Shown here in pieces: positions 34,662 to 46,866 of a stretch of 64,000 nucleotides of DNA. Numbering within the stretch: the first letter of the stretch is position 1; every line of letters begins with the position of its first letter. This stretch comes from Pyrrhosoma nymphula (Eukaryota > Arthropoda > Insecta > Odonata > Coenagrionidae): positions 18,721,013 to 18,785,012 of the forward strand of contig OY754333.1 of the NCBI GenBank assembly GCA_963573305.1, written 5' to 3'. The position numbers and the translations under genes are program-made. The notes below the pieces were generated by a model. It searched no databases and was not told the origin of the DNA. It was given only the letters and a program-made list of their open reading frames with translations.

Positions 34662-36908
34662 CCTCTTTGTATATCACCCATGCGCTAATCGCAGCAAAAT
34701 TTAGAATATTATATAAAACTTGCACAGGCCATCGGCAAGATCCAGCGCTAGTGGTGTATTTCCTCGCCATTTGATCCAGTATATCTACTTAATACTTTGT
34801 GGAGTTGTAGAAAATGACTGACTCTGGTAATCTTTTTTCTATACTATGTAATTCAATTCTGGGATGCATGATTTCTCAGAATCAATACGTTTTGTTTTTC
34901 TTTCCTTGGTATACTGGTATTGTGATATATATTTATGTTTAAAGACTGTGCTATCGTACAACTTAGCCTTTGACATCCGAGGCACTTCAGGGACCTCACG
35001 TCTGATTCTATTCACTGTGCCGACAATACTATTGCCTTTCTTCTTTAATTTTAAGCCAAAGTCAGTGATGTGAAAAAAATTATCTTTCATAACATTTCGT
35101 CCTGAATTCCGGTACGGACGCATTAAACGTGAAACAAAATTTTCGAGGAGACTTTCGTTCGGCGGGAGCAACTCATTTTTCCCCAGATACGGAAACCCAT
35201 TACAGAAATATATTTGGAATTAACATCTGCTAATACCCAAAACTTTATTCCAAATTTTTCTGGTTCATTTGCCATATACTATGTGAGTCTACAACTAGCT
35301 TTAGTGGGAAAAAGCTGCTCGTCTACCATGAGGTATTCACTTGAACTAGTGCATGCTATGCAGTTGTCCACAAAGCTATTCCATATTTCAAATACCAATG
35401 AAAATTTGTCTGTAGTGAGACGCTGATATCTTGAACTCCGAATATTAAAACGTAAGTACTCAATAAGCGAGCGAAATCTGCTGCGTGACATTGTCTTAGA
35501 TAAAAACACTTGCCGCCATTTACTACACCACATCATATCATAATCTAGCGAATCATAACCATAGGCTCCTTGTGCGTACAACAGGGCAAAGTTCAATTTC
35601 CTCAACAGTTGTGGTCCAATCTCTCTCGCCCATGCGCAATGCTTCTGCTTCAGTGCATACTTAGATACGCTAAAGCATACGTTCATCAATAAATAAACGC
35701 TCTGCGCTAGATACGTTCTCTTTAGACATTCTTCGTTTAGCTTGTAGTGCTGGTCCCGAGTTTTCTTTTATAATATTTTGACTCGCAAGCCTACCGATCG
35801 TGTTTACGCCACTTGGGGGTCACAACCCACTCACTGAGTCCATCCCTACCTAATTGCAGAGTTCCGACTGCTGGAGCAAACGAACCTTTTGTTCACGCCC
35901 TCAGTCCTTCCGTTCTCCTTCCCGTTCTGCGCTTCTTGGAGGGAGGCAACCCTCACCGGAAGCATTTTCGAGGACAACATCACTGTGTAGTTCGAGATTC
36001 CCTTGAGTTGCGTCAGCAGAGGTCTGCACTCAGCAGTCCCTTGCACTATCTCTTCCCTGACCTCTCCGTTGTCCTCTTTCCCCTCGTCTTCTTCCCCCTC
36101 TACAAAGCCTCACTCCCTGAGCACCACCGATACCGATGCCTAAGGACATGTGAGAAAATGTATGTATAAACTACACAAAGTTATAAAAAGAAAGACGGCG
36201 AACGATTTTTTAATGATTTTCATGTACTTACACCCTCCTTCTAATATACATAAATATGTACAACTATCGTTTTCTGATAAGTCTTGCAAAATTTACACAT
36301 GTTCTTCCGAAGTAAGACTGCATCGCCTGGACATGTCTCAGAGCATCGGGGTTTTGCTCCTAGCCAATTCGTGGCCAAAGCTCAACAGAACGTTTCGGAA
36401 TAAAAAAAGGACGAAGAGTGTGGAGAAAAACAGCACATCCCGCATCTCTTAGAATAAAATAGAATTCTGGACCTATTTTCTAGTGGTGTTATTTGTATTT
36501 CTTGATACAATTCTGAGAAAGTATATTCAATAATCCTTTAATATAATTGCATAATCATAAAAAAAAAGAAAATTCTATAGAAACGTGCTGAAAATCAGTT
36601 GTGAATCCAATCCGTTCACGTGACTGCTACTCATCACACCAGGAAAAACCTTTTAAGGGAAAAGAAAAAAATAATAAGCTGGAAATTAGTAATACCGGTC
36701 AAAATGACCGCTATGGCGCTTTTAGGTACATCAACAATTATTTCATAAATCATGCAGCCAAGACTAAAAACTTTTGGAGTGTGAGCGTAGGATAACAATT
36801 GGTTAAAATTCACGAAATATCAACAATTTTTAACCAACATGAAGGAAATGGGGACCACGTGAATTTCAAAAACGGTCAAAATGACCGCTTCGCCCCTTCT
36901 AGTGTTAA

Positions 36909-39083
36909 AGATATCACGACCAGGGGGTCAGTTCTAGAACACCGAGATAATTATGATGTGCAACACTCACCGGGTAAGCGTACGGCTTCGTGTATTCAAC
37001 ATCGTGAAGGTGTCACATTCTGTCCGGGTTTAATCGGTAATTACTATATGAAAAATGTCGCCGTAGTTTAGCTCGCGATGTTGCGAATCGTTACGAAATG
37101 CGATAATATGTTATTTTTGTATTTCATAGTTATCTCTACGTTTCGAGAAATGATCTCCAGAGGGGACTAGTTGACTGTCATAAGTCACATTTTCCAAATA
37201 TTTCGTGAATACTTCATTTAAATATCCCAATAATCAGAATTTTATTCTGTATTACTAATTTGATCCAGTAAATAAATTGTGCTTTGAGTTCCAATTGCCG
37301 ACAAATATTATGCTTAGAGGATATCTACGAGCATTGGTAGACTTAAATGAAAGGAGGTATACCTATATGCCTTTTTCATCTGAAGAATCATGTATATATG
37401 GAACCTCACACTATTTTACACCTCAGTTTTCTATGGGCTATATACTTGACGCAGTAAAAGAACTTGCGCGTTTCCATAACCGCGAAAACTGAACCGGTAC
37501 GGGAAAGTGTAATTGCTCCTGGCTGGGCTACCTATACCAGATAGTTCGAAGGCTTGGTGCCAGACGAAAGGTAATCTACGTTATAATGCAAAGTAAAAAA
37601 TATCGGTGGGAATGGCACTGGGAAGCCCAGCCGACTATTTACTTTCGAAAGCATAAAATATAACCAATATACTCTGGGAGAATGTGAAATGAAAAAAAAA
37701 ATATATTTAAGGAAAATTTATTTTTCAAAATTTCCAAAACGTGACTTGTCTTGGAATTTTGCGAGTGAGAAAACTATTTTAAAATTTCACCAGATGATTT
37801 CTCTTGTATAAACAAAGTTTTGCGTGCCCTATAATTTCAAAAATCAAGTTTATTAATGCTGCTACCTTCATAACCTACCAGTTTGCCATATTTTAATTGC
37901 TTAGTAGTATTTCCTGTTGGTTACTCAATGATGAGTAACTTACATTACATTGTATCTTTTCATCGTGACTCATTGTGAATGAAAAAAGTAGTACTTTGTT
38001 TATCCACATAAATCTTATGATAATTTTATTTTATAAATGTGTAAATACAAATCACTACTTTTTTCATTCAAAATGATCAGTAAATTCCACTTAGTCACGC
38101 CGGAAACCACCAACTTCATCGTGACTCATTGGCGAAAGTATTGATTGGAGTTGAAGGTATAGAGTTATAGGTTTCATAAAATATGTGCCGTTTCTGAAAC
38201 CACTCATAGTTTATTATAACAGTTAAAATTAGATCTTTTACTTGAATTGCACTGTTTCGACGGGTTTTACCATCGGAAAACTTTCGGCTATTTATTTATC
38301 ACCGTGCGTCTCATTTGCTACACGAATACAGCTTAATTATGTCACATTCTCTCCTGGGTGACGCAAATCTTCCTATGTGTTGTGTATCTTGTTATTTCAG
38401 AAAGGAGAGAAGGTGCTGTCGTAGTCACTATAAAAAATCTCAATTTCCCACTGCAGCTCATAGAAGAAATTTTAAAAAAAATATTACGGAAACCCTCTCA
38501 TGCTACTCTATCCCTTTCCTCAATTAAGAGTAGGTATCTCCCACGGGTAAAGAATTTATTTCCCCGTTAAAACCCTTTTGGAAAAGGGAGTATCAATTAG
38601 TCTGTGTTAGGTACATCCTACATAAGGCATCTTTGTTTTTTAACGAAATGGTGCGTGAAACAAGTGTTCTGCTTTTATTTCTCCTTGATTATCGTGCCAA
38701 TTAACGTGGACCATAAAAGGAAATGGACGTTTCGGAACTAACGTGACTGGATGACGCTAATTACTTAACGACTCGCCCGGCTCTGCTGAGGGAGAAAAAG
38801 GAGGAAAACGGAAGGTGGCGTGCTATACGACAGCCGTCACGGACCATGGCGCGGCCGGCGCGGCGTTAGCGTTAGCGTCCAGGACGGGATCGAAAATAGC
38901 GCCGAAATGAGTGCGTACAAAATTCCTCGCTGGGGCAATAAATCTGCAAAGTTGAGCTCGGGGATGTCTCTGAACCTTATAGCCATTCCCCCATCGCATA
39001 TTCCTCTGTTTTTTACTCACCGCGTCCCGGAACTGAGGGCATGGATTATTGGGGTTGGGGGAAAAAAGAGTTCTCCCAGCCGG
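36909..39083. other. unassigned DNA
   Basis: AT-rich. 38790-38900 is a small GC/CpG-rich patch with GCGTTAGCGTTAGCG. No gene is recognised. Confidence 0.45.
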
Positions 39084-39370
39084 TGTTGCTACTTTATAGC
39101 ACCGGGAGCTATATTTAGCACGTTTTTTATTTCACCTTATTGCAAAACATTTTAAATATTTTTGTGAGGTCGTGTGTAATTTATTTGTTTTCGCCAATTG
39201 ATCGAGATATCAGGACAAATCTTTTTATTGAACCCTTTTAGTAATAGTTGCTTCTTTATAGCACCGGGCGCTAGATATAGCACGTTTTTTATTTTTCTAA
39301 ATGCCACAAAAATATTTAAATATATTTTGAGAGCTCTTGGTAATTCATTTGTATTTTTCGGATCGATTTT
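39084..39370 (+). repeat. two tandem copies of a ~163-bp unit
   Basis: TTGCTACTTTATAGCACCGG (39085 onward) recurs as TTGCTTCTTTATAGCACCGG (39248 onward). GAGCTATATTTAGCACGTTT matches GCGCTAGATATAGCACGTTT. Similarity decays after about 120 bases but includes the ATTTGT(A)TTTTCG stretch near the ends. A diverged duplication. Confidence 0.75.
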
Positions 39371-42178
39371 AGTGTATCATGACCGAAGTAGTTAATGGGA
39401 CCTCCCTCCTATTGAAAAGGGTTTACCGTAGGCCAGTGAGTGTCGGATAACCCGGAAGGTCAAAGGAAAATAAGCCCACCATAAAACGTTGTGATATCGA
39501 GCGGAAGGCAAAATATATGCGACGCTGCCTTAAAAATGGTCCAGTTGAAAATGATAATAATTAATAAGGGTGACAGGAAGTGAGTTATTTTGGGAGAAAA
39601 AGAATGGGTAGTTTAATTATGTTAATGTTGTGTTCGGATCGTGAACTACCCCCTCGAAATCATTCTTGTGAAAAACATTGATAGCAAACGAAATTGGCAA
39701 TTAGCCATAAGTTCCCATTACTACAAATGACCTATGTTTTGTTGGGAAGAATGAAGTTGAAGAAGAGGAAACTTAATTAATTCGATGTGCTGATCACGAA
39801 TCTGACCGTAACTAATCCGCAAATTGCGTAGTTTCTGAAATAAACTGAATTTAAATTTAAGAATATCAACTATTTAATATTTGAATTCACTATGGTTTTA
39901 CGTACTGATAACAGTAGTAGTGTTATTATTTGTTGCTATCAATGTCTTTATTGGAAAAGAAGTATTTTCCGCAAGATGGTGTGATTGAGAATAAAAATAT
40001 TTTCAACTAAAGTTATTCAACAGCAGCCGTAGGACACATAGAGAACATTGAAAATTCTGCAATACATTCTAGAAATAATTTGCCGGATATTTAATATATG
40101 TACCAACATCATTCTGTAAATAGTTTTTCCAAATCTTTTACTGCTATTGACGTGTAAAACCTGGTGTCGTCCAGTAATGAGCTCTAGGTATCTATCACTG
40201 CCAAAAAAATGTATATTGTATTTATTAGTCTTAACTTCTTGATTCTACTCTCTAACCTGTGACTATTGACTCACAACCATCTCTTTTTTTAGAAAAACAT
40301 CACCAGGGAACTAAGAACTATATTTATATTGAATCACAAAATATGTTTTCAAATAAATAACCTAATGTGACAAAATGTGTTAATAAGCAAATGAACAAAG
40401 TTGATTCAACTTTTTAGCCATGAACTGCCAGCTCACAAACATGACATGCGATAAACCTCAGCACACAAAAATTAAAACAATTATATTCTCAAATTCAACT
40501 GCGTTAATTCAGGCATAATTTTCATCCGAAATTTTCGGATGAGCGACGATCTGATTCGTGATCAGCATATTAAAATAATTAAGGTATCGTGCAATGTCTC
40601 TCATTTGATTCAACGCACCGAAGTAGAAAGCATTGTAAGTCACTTAAGGTAAAAAATCAATTGGAAAAATAACAAGTTGATCTGAAGGGTAAGTTGTACA
40701 AATTCTATCAATTTTTGTGCTCTCTGAATAGATTTCGGATACTTGGAATAACAACAAATCAACCTTTTATGTTATTTCCTTTCCACTTAATTCTTTGAGT
40801 AAAATATTGATGCCACCATCACAAATAAGGTTTTAATCTGTCCACGAGAAATGTCTTTGCTCAAGAATTATTTTTATTGTAATATCGACTGCTTTCATGC
40901 TATATCATGAATGCATTTTCTCATGCGCAAACTATGTTATAATTTACATGTTAATCAAACGGAAATATTGCCTCTAAGCCAGAAGTAAATGTTTTTAAAT
41001 GTTGAATTGTTACTGTACTAGTATATCAAGGATCATTTCCTGCTGGTAGAACGAAGATACTGCGCCATTTTTACTTTATAGATTAACATATGGAGGAACC
41101 ACATTGTTTAGTCCGTTTTTTATGTGCAAATTCCCTCAGTGGTTAATTTATTTACTTGAAGTTAATAAGAATCCTAATTTTGTGAATCGTTTACGAAAGC
41201 AACATCATAGCAAATAATTAGCGAAAAAATCTGCTAGTTGCCCAGAAATAATTTACGGTAGTTTATGGGTAAAATATAATGATTTCCCGACCACTACCCA
41301 CTCCAGTTAATTTTTTTCTGTAAAAACTTCTTATCATGCGATCATGAATTAGTTTCAATTGCTTTGATCTTTCATTCCTTAATAGTTGCATTTGAATGTC
41401 GATCGGTAGAGAGGGATTTTAAATTTTAAAATGGCAACGCTGACCCATACCACTGTCCTCCTCGGTCTCAGACCCCGTAACACAATCCCCTTCCCCCATC
41501 GACTCCCCAAAACAACCCCTACCTGCCCCCTTATAAACCCTTGCCCACTTGCCTCTCCCTCTCTTCCCCCTCACGCCCCCCCCCCCCAAAACCGGTGAAC
41601 AAGTAAGGTGATGCAGTATCCGTCCCTGTAGGCTCGTTTGGATGAGCGACGTCCGCCGCTGTTTTGCGAACGGATTATCGCGCAAGGGGGGATGGGACAC
41701 CGGGAGATAGGGGGATTCGGTCCAAGGGTAGGCATGAGTCGACGTGTTGTGAACCCTGGGAGTCGGGGTGAGAGTCGGGCAAGGAGAGGGGAATTTCGGG
41801 GAGTTGTTTTATTGGGGAACCCGCTGCAAATTTTCGATGGCGAAGACTAGACTTGTTCGAGCGACGCACTCGGTGCAAAATGAAAAAATATATATATGTG
41901 TGCGCATATGTGACATCGCGAGAGAGTGTGCGTGAGATGACGGAAGCGAGTGCCGTTATCAGGGTACAGTGATGCACACGGCTCTTGAGTTTTATTTTAG
42001 AAGTCATCCTTATGTTTCCATCATTATAATAGGTGTTAATGAAGTTAAAAATCCTTCTGTTTTTTCGATGTCATGCAGTTTTTAGACCAACATAACAAAA
42101 TACTTCAATATTTGAAGATTTACAAAAGGCTGGAGTAAAAATATTAAAATAAAGACAAGAAAAAACTTTCCTGGTGTT
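39371..42178. other. unassigned DNA
   Basis: AT-rich to 41400. 41450-41860 is G/C-skewed with a C13 run at about 41578-41590 and frames due to skew. No gene is recognised. Confidence 0.45.
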
Positions 42179-42264
42179 CATAAGTGCGATATTCCACAGA
42201 GGAATAATCATTCACCTTGACCGGGGACCGTATAATTTTTCCTCTGTGGAATATCGCACTTATG
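42179..42264. repeat. perfect 26-bp inverted repeat, 34-base loop
   Basis: The 26-base arm at 42179-42204 (starts CATAAGTGCGATATTCCACA) is the exact reverse complement of 42239-42264. The loop contains ACCTTGACCGGGGACCG. No coding capacity. Perfect arms suggest either recent origin or use as a structured RNA or transposon end. Confidence 0.95.
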
Positions 42265-45200
42265 TGCACTTGCGGGTGACTCCGTATAGGAATATACCGT
42301 GGCTAGTCCCGGTATCCTCAAAATTGGTATCCTGATGTTGATTATTATAATGAAGGTTATTTGGGCATCTGCAATTATTTATTCACGAAAAATTAATTGT
42401 TAGCATTACATGACCAAGAAACACATGGTATTATGACAATGCATTACCTTTATGGAAAATCAAAAACATTTTTTACAGCCCTGCTTCCGGAAAAGTTATT
42501 CTTGCGAAAACCAGCTTGTTCACATTCTCCTTGCTATCGAAAAATCTGGTAAAGTGAAAGGTTTATGTGTTATTCATGCTTGGATTTCAATAAATCATTC
42601 CAAAAGGTTCCTCTAAAAACTGATACTAATATTACAATTATGTGGATGGAACGGATAAATGACGAATTGAACTCGTGACTTGGGGTCTGATAGCTAAAAG
42701 AGGGTACTAATTAACGACATTGTTACCGATATGGTTAGAATCATATTCAATGTCCCTCTATAAAACGTGATAGGCCCCCTGTTATTCAAAGCGACATTTA
42801 TTCTCGAGTTAGTCGGAAAATTAGAATGTTGACCATGCGTTTATCAAACAAGAAATGCCAAAAATGCAGATTTAAAAGTGTTCCTATCGAATTTAACAGC
42901 ATTAACTCGTGAACGTCATCTCAGCGTCAGATGTTGTCTGCATAATGCTCCCAATATTTACTTTTCATTTTTAGCTGTGCTACTTCTGGACTAGGTTAAT
43001 GTTTCCTTTAATCGATGATTTTCCTATAGATATAATGTCAGTATGAAGTTCCTTTCGTCTCAATTCTTAGCTTTCATATTCATTCGCATTGGATTTTTTG
43101 TTAAAAATGTTCATTTATGAACTTTTGGCGTTAATTCAAGCAGATCTTGATTATCTTCCTTGATAGCCGTGTCTTCTAAGAAACGGATGAAGATAAAATA
43201 CTCCTCTACCAACATTTAATTTCCTTCCTCTCTGCTCCTTTCGGCAGAGCAGGTAGTTGGAGCAGGCATTGAGAGGCGAAGTCGCGATAGAGGGGAGGAT
43301 GCTGACTGACCGGGAAAGTCAAGAAAGATAATAGCATTTTTAGACGGAATGGCGTATGCTGAGATGAAGAAGGAAATTGTGTTGCCTTGCGCATGTAAAT
43401 GTCTTAAAAATTTTTACTCACATACATTTGAACCTACCTTAACGGGTATTTTACACTGATGATGAAATAAAAACCTCTTCTTTCATAGCCTCTGTCAAAT
43501 ATGTGTGAAATATTTTTATATGTGATTTCTTCAACATCTTTGACCTACTTCCTTATTTATTTTATCATATCCTGTCAGTTACATATTTAGCGGGGTGGCT
43601 TTGTGCTCGTAGGGTTTGTTCCAGAGCTTTGATTCATTCCTAAGTATTCCATCCTATTCTATATTTTCTCCTTAAAGGCTAACTTATAGTTCACAAACGC
43701 TCCAGAAAAGGACCTCATGCATATTGCCTTTTAGAACTAATATCCTTAGGAAAAGTGTGGCCTCACTCGAATACTTCTACTACCTCAGCGATTATTCTGC
43801 AGATTTTGCTCTATTTCATTCTTCTTCGCCGCGGCATATTCGATTTTTTTCAGTTCGAGAAATGTAGTACTTTACTCCTCAGTGTCTTTATTATTTCTTA
43901 CCCCGTTTTATTCAGTTTCGTTCTATCCGTACTGTTCTTGAGCTCATATGACTCTCTCCAGTTATGTAACACTGCTACTGCTGCAGAATCTATTGTTTTC
44001 CATTGTGAGTCGGATAGTCACTAAAATTTATATTAAGATGGCGTAATAAAAAGGAACTGTTTCGTTCTTTCGCTGAATGGAGATCATTCATGGGTTTTTT
44101 CATGCTACATTTTTTTTAACTCTTGAAAAGAGGTGCATAGCATATCACCTATATCAGGCATTGTTGGCTTTAATTCATACTTAAACTATAATAATCATCA
44201 TAATTACTTTAGTGAAATTCTTTTCATTTGAGCTAAAGGATAATCTGCATTATAAGTAGATATCCCCCGCTTATCTGCTTGTAAAAAAGTCTTGGCACAG
44301 TAGGAAGATTAGCGTTGATATTCTGCCGAGTAGGTGGTCAGAGGATTTTTTGCCTCTGTTGAACGCCAGGGGGTTGGAAAGCGTAATAATGGAATACGTA
44401 CTCTAGCATCAGAGTTGAGATAAAGTGAGTTACCATTCAACCTTACGGATTGGAGGGGAAATAGGGGGAAGTGAATATATTAAAATAAAAAGACAGCAAA
44501 AATTTTTATCGTTCGTCTTTTGATTTGATTGGATGAGCTCGGAAATGAAGCCTTCCGATGGAATCACGAGGGTCCAAGCGTATTTATAGAGAGAAAGGAT
44601 GGACAAAAGGAAAAGAGAATGCTGGCGAAGTATCGTTCGAGGTAGCTCGTGTGGAAGGGGAAATCTTTTTGATGCTATCCATCTACCTCCGGGCTCCGAC
44701 TAAAGGATTTACATGAAGGTAAAAAGGTCTATCAAACGTCCCGAAAATATATAGGTAACGGAAATAAAGTACATGACCTCGCGGACATCTTCCTCTAGAA
44801 GCCAAATGTTTTTGCGCCACCGTCGTGACGTTTTCATGCTAGATGCTCATATTTTCTGCTTCATTGCAATAATTTCGCCAATGGCATATTATAATCCACA
44901 TCGGTTTTCCCTTGGGACTAATCTACATGGACTAACAAGGTGGTGTGATGATTTTCATAAATCTCGTGCAGAGTTATTTCTTGACGTACTTCAAAGTATA
45001 TATTCTGTTAAATATATCTGATATCGATATGCATGAGATCGATATATATGATAGCATTGGAGATGCGATACCCAAAAAAAATATTATTTTCTTAATAATA
45101 AAAAATACAATATCATTTCGGGTTAAATTGTAAACTAAAAGCGGACGTTTTCGTCTAAGCACTGTTGCGGACGCGTTGAAATAGTGGCCAATTTATCATA

Positions 45201-45739
45201 GACCAGTCCATGCATAGAATACGGAATTTCTTGAACAATCAGGGATGTGCTCTCTAAATGAGACCTCTAGATCTCACTAGATATGGCAATTCTATGGCAG
45301 TGGATCTTGGTAAAACCAAACTGTTATAGGGTCAATGCGACTTATTCTCAGGCAGTGAGTATTCGCATTAATTTATCAATGTGAGTTTGTTGTCGCAATG
45401 CGTCAGTTTTTCATGAATACTCCATTTCAATAAAGGCCTCAAAAACAAAGAGTTGGAGTTCAATTATTCACAGTTCCGAGGATAATGAAATGACTTCTAA
45501 CAACGAAATCGGAAGATAGTTGTGTGTTCACTAGTCTTATTGATAAACCCATCTCGGAAACATAAAACCTTCCTCCCGAATCCTATAGTTACCACCACGT
45601 ATTTTGTGCTCAAACTTTGACCAGGCTCAATTACGTTTGGTGGTTGCAGAACTGGTTTCCTATTCCAATGGCAAAGAAACGTATCTCGGGAGATTTTCTG
45701 TGGATCTCCCTATCCCTTTTTAAGGTGAGACGTGATCAG
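42265..45739. other. unassigned DNA
   Basis: No gene, element end or repeat unit is recognised over about 3.5 kb. Short frames (for example 43755-44024) are pyrimidine-skew artefacts. Confidence 0.45.
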
Positions 45740-45815
45740 CATTTATTTATTTATTTATTACACTGATACTGCAATTATACATTGTCTGGTGGCAATATAT
45801 CATTAGTTTCGGTTG
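45740..45815 (-). mobile_element. LINE 3' tail fragment
   Basis: Minus strand: GACAATGTATAATTGCAGTA then TCAGTGTAATAAATAAATAA, ending in an (ATAA)n tract (45741-45760 on plus). This is the form of jockey/CR1-type 3' ends in insects. No coding sequence remains upstream that I can recognise. Confidence 0.5.
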
Positions 45816-46056
45816 AAATAAAACTAATAACTAGGTTTAAAAAACACATATATCTGCATACAACATCAAAAACTCCTCTCGTTTTTTATGTGTAACATTT
45901 TTTTTAAATATTTACATTTCTTGGTAAGGGTTTTGTGAGTTCTTCTGGATTTCAAGGACTGATGGCAGCTAACCACTATGTGAATTTTACAAGTTGATGA
46001 AAGAAGAAATAAATCAGATTACTATCGACGCCTACTCATGGAGGTAGAAGTCACAA

Positions 46057-46445
46057 CTAATTGTAATCTGGTGGTGTGGTTTTTAGTTGGTAGTGACTTA
46101 TTGTCAGTTGGTCAACCAAGCCGAGCTCCACACTCCCCGTAGAACCAGCACGGACGGTTACCATCGATTGTAAGAACGTAATGTAAATAACATCTCCTGA
46201 GGCTCTGCAATCCGTTACTGAGTCTTGGTCTCCTCCAGAATGTTCCACCTTTTCTTTCAATTCTTAGCAGCCGCCCACTCACTCCGCATACCGAGAGACC
46301 TGGTTTCGCTCTTCACTCCATTAATTCCGGCCAAAGTCTAGGCCTTCCTTGAACTTTTCTTACATCTAACTGTACCGTCAATATTCTATTGAGGATGTCG
46401 GCTTCATCCACTCTACTAACATATCCAGCCCAACGTAATCTGGAT
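46057..46445 (-). mobile_element. non-LTR RT C-terminal fragment, minus copy
   Basis: Minus strand reads LRWAGYVSRVDEADILNRIL, then TVQLDVRKVQGRPRLWPELM, and after a stop and frame change KRWNILEETKTQ. This is the C-terminal tail typical of insect endonuclease/RT proteins. It is one arm of a large inverted duplication whose other arm holds a shorter copy of the same peptide. Confidence 0.75.
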
Positions 46446-46856
46446 ATTTTTTCCAAGCATTGTGGATGCACAGATGACGTGGTACGCAGTCACGCGCACG
46501 GGGTCCAAGATAGACACCAAAGATCGTGGAATTCGCCATGAAAACATGTTGTTCGTATAAGCCCCCGCTGAAATTCGCCTTGAATTAAGATGACTTAGTG
46601 GTGTAACTGGCTTACTTACCTGACCGGCAACGGGGAGATCCGGGTTCGGATCCCGGTCAAGTCAAATAACGTTTTCATGGAGAATTTCACCGTCTTTGAT
46701 GCAATCTCAGCACCCGTGCGCGTGACTGCGTACCACATCACCTCGTTTATATATGCTACCACAATGCTAGGAAAAAATAGCCAGATTACGTTGGGCTGGA
46801 TATGTTAGTAGAGTGGATGATGCCGACATCCTCGAGAGAATATTCACGGTACAGCT
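46370..46856. repeat. large imperfect inverted duplication (LINE + SINE)
   Basis: The left arm 46370-46545 and the right arm 46672-46856 are reverse complements at most positions, through both the LINE peptide region and the SINE body. The centre (46546-46671) contains TTGTTCGTATAAGCCCCCGC, whose counterpart at 34360 lies in the opposite orientation relative to the SINE head, followed by the tRNA-like head. So one arm lacks the head and the other lacks the leader. Confidence 0.85.
46589..46745 (+). repeat. tRNA-derived SINE (same family as 34.2 kb)
   Basis: The head is GATGACTTAGTGGTGTAACT with A-box character. The B box GGTTCGGATCC lies at 46643-46653 within GGGTTCGGATCCCGGTC. The body is TTTTCATGGAGAATTTCACC ... 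GCGCGTGACTGCGTACCACA. It lies inside the LINE-derived palindrome. It does not fold as a complete tRNA. Confidence 0.7.
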
Positions 46857-46866
46857 AGGCAAGTAG
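46775..46866 (+). mobile_element. non-LTR RT C-terminal fragment, plus copy
   Basis: Plus strand reads RLRWAGYVSRVDDADILERI then FTVQLGK and a stop. It is nearly identical in peptide to the minus copy at 46057-46445 and forms the outer part of the right palindrome arm. Confidence 0.75.

Larger units (their letters stand above)
33481..35800 (-). pseudogene. piggyBac-type transposase, interrupted by an inserted hAT MITE
   Basis: In order on the minus strand: weakly preserved N-terminal pieces (DWTTTVEE-like), LNFALLYAQGAYGYDSLDYD, MSRSRFRSLIEYLRF, LTTDKFSLVFEIWNSF and YLMVDEQLFPTKASCR (35279-35689). Then ENFVSRLMRPYRNSGRNVMK, NFFHITDFGLKLKKK and SIVGTVNRIRREVPEVP (34839-35171), a diverged QMARKYT / WPVQVLYNILNFAAISAW block (about 34680-34800), and after the insertion SRHKFILTLAEELHSEY. 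Last is the cysteine-rich C-terminal domain with HACKGN, KCSRCQKYYSG and a final MCHEK. Internal stops, and the loss of sequence between CRLT and LPPNE that held part of the catalytic domain, make it inactive. Confidence 0.85.
33071..36908 (-). mobile_element. decayed piggyBac-like transposon carrying nested insertions
   Basis: TTAA occurs at both proposed limits (33071-33074 and 36905-36908). The palindromic word GGTCATTTTGACC, typical of piggyBac-like termini, is present at 33127-33139 on the left. On the right it appears as the equivalent GGTCAAAATGACC at 36697-36709 and 36874-36886. The left CCTAAAAGCGCC adjoining it matches the reverse complement of the right GGCGCTTTTAGG. The transposase remnant lies between, on the minus strand. 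The left TTAA sits some 37 bases outside the best inverted repeat, so that boundary is less certain. Confidence 0.75.

Noticed and set aside
46589..46664. Possible functional tRNA gene
   Set aside because: A- and B-box sequences are present but the acceptor and anticodon stems do not pair, and a related copy sits inside a MITE. It is a SINE head.
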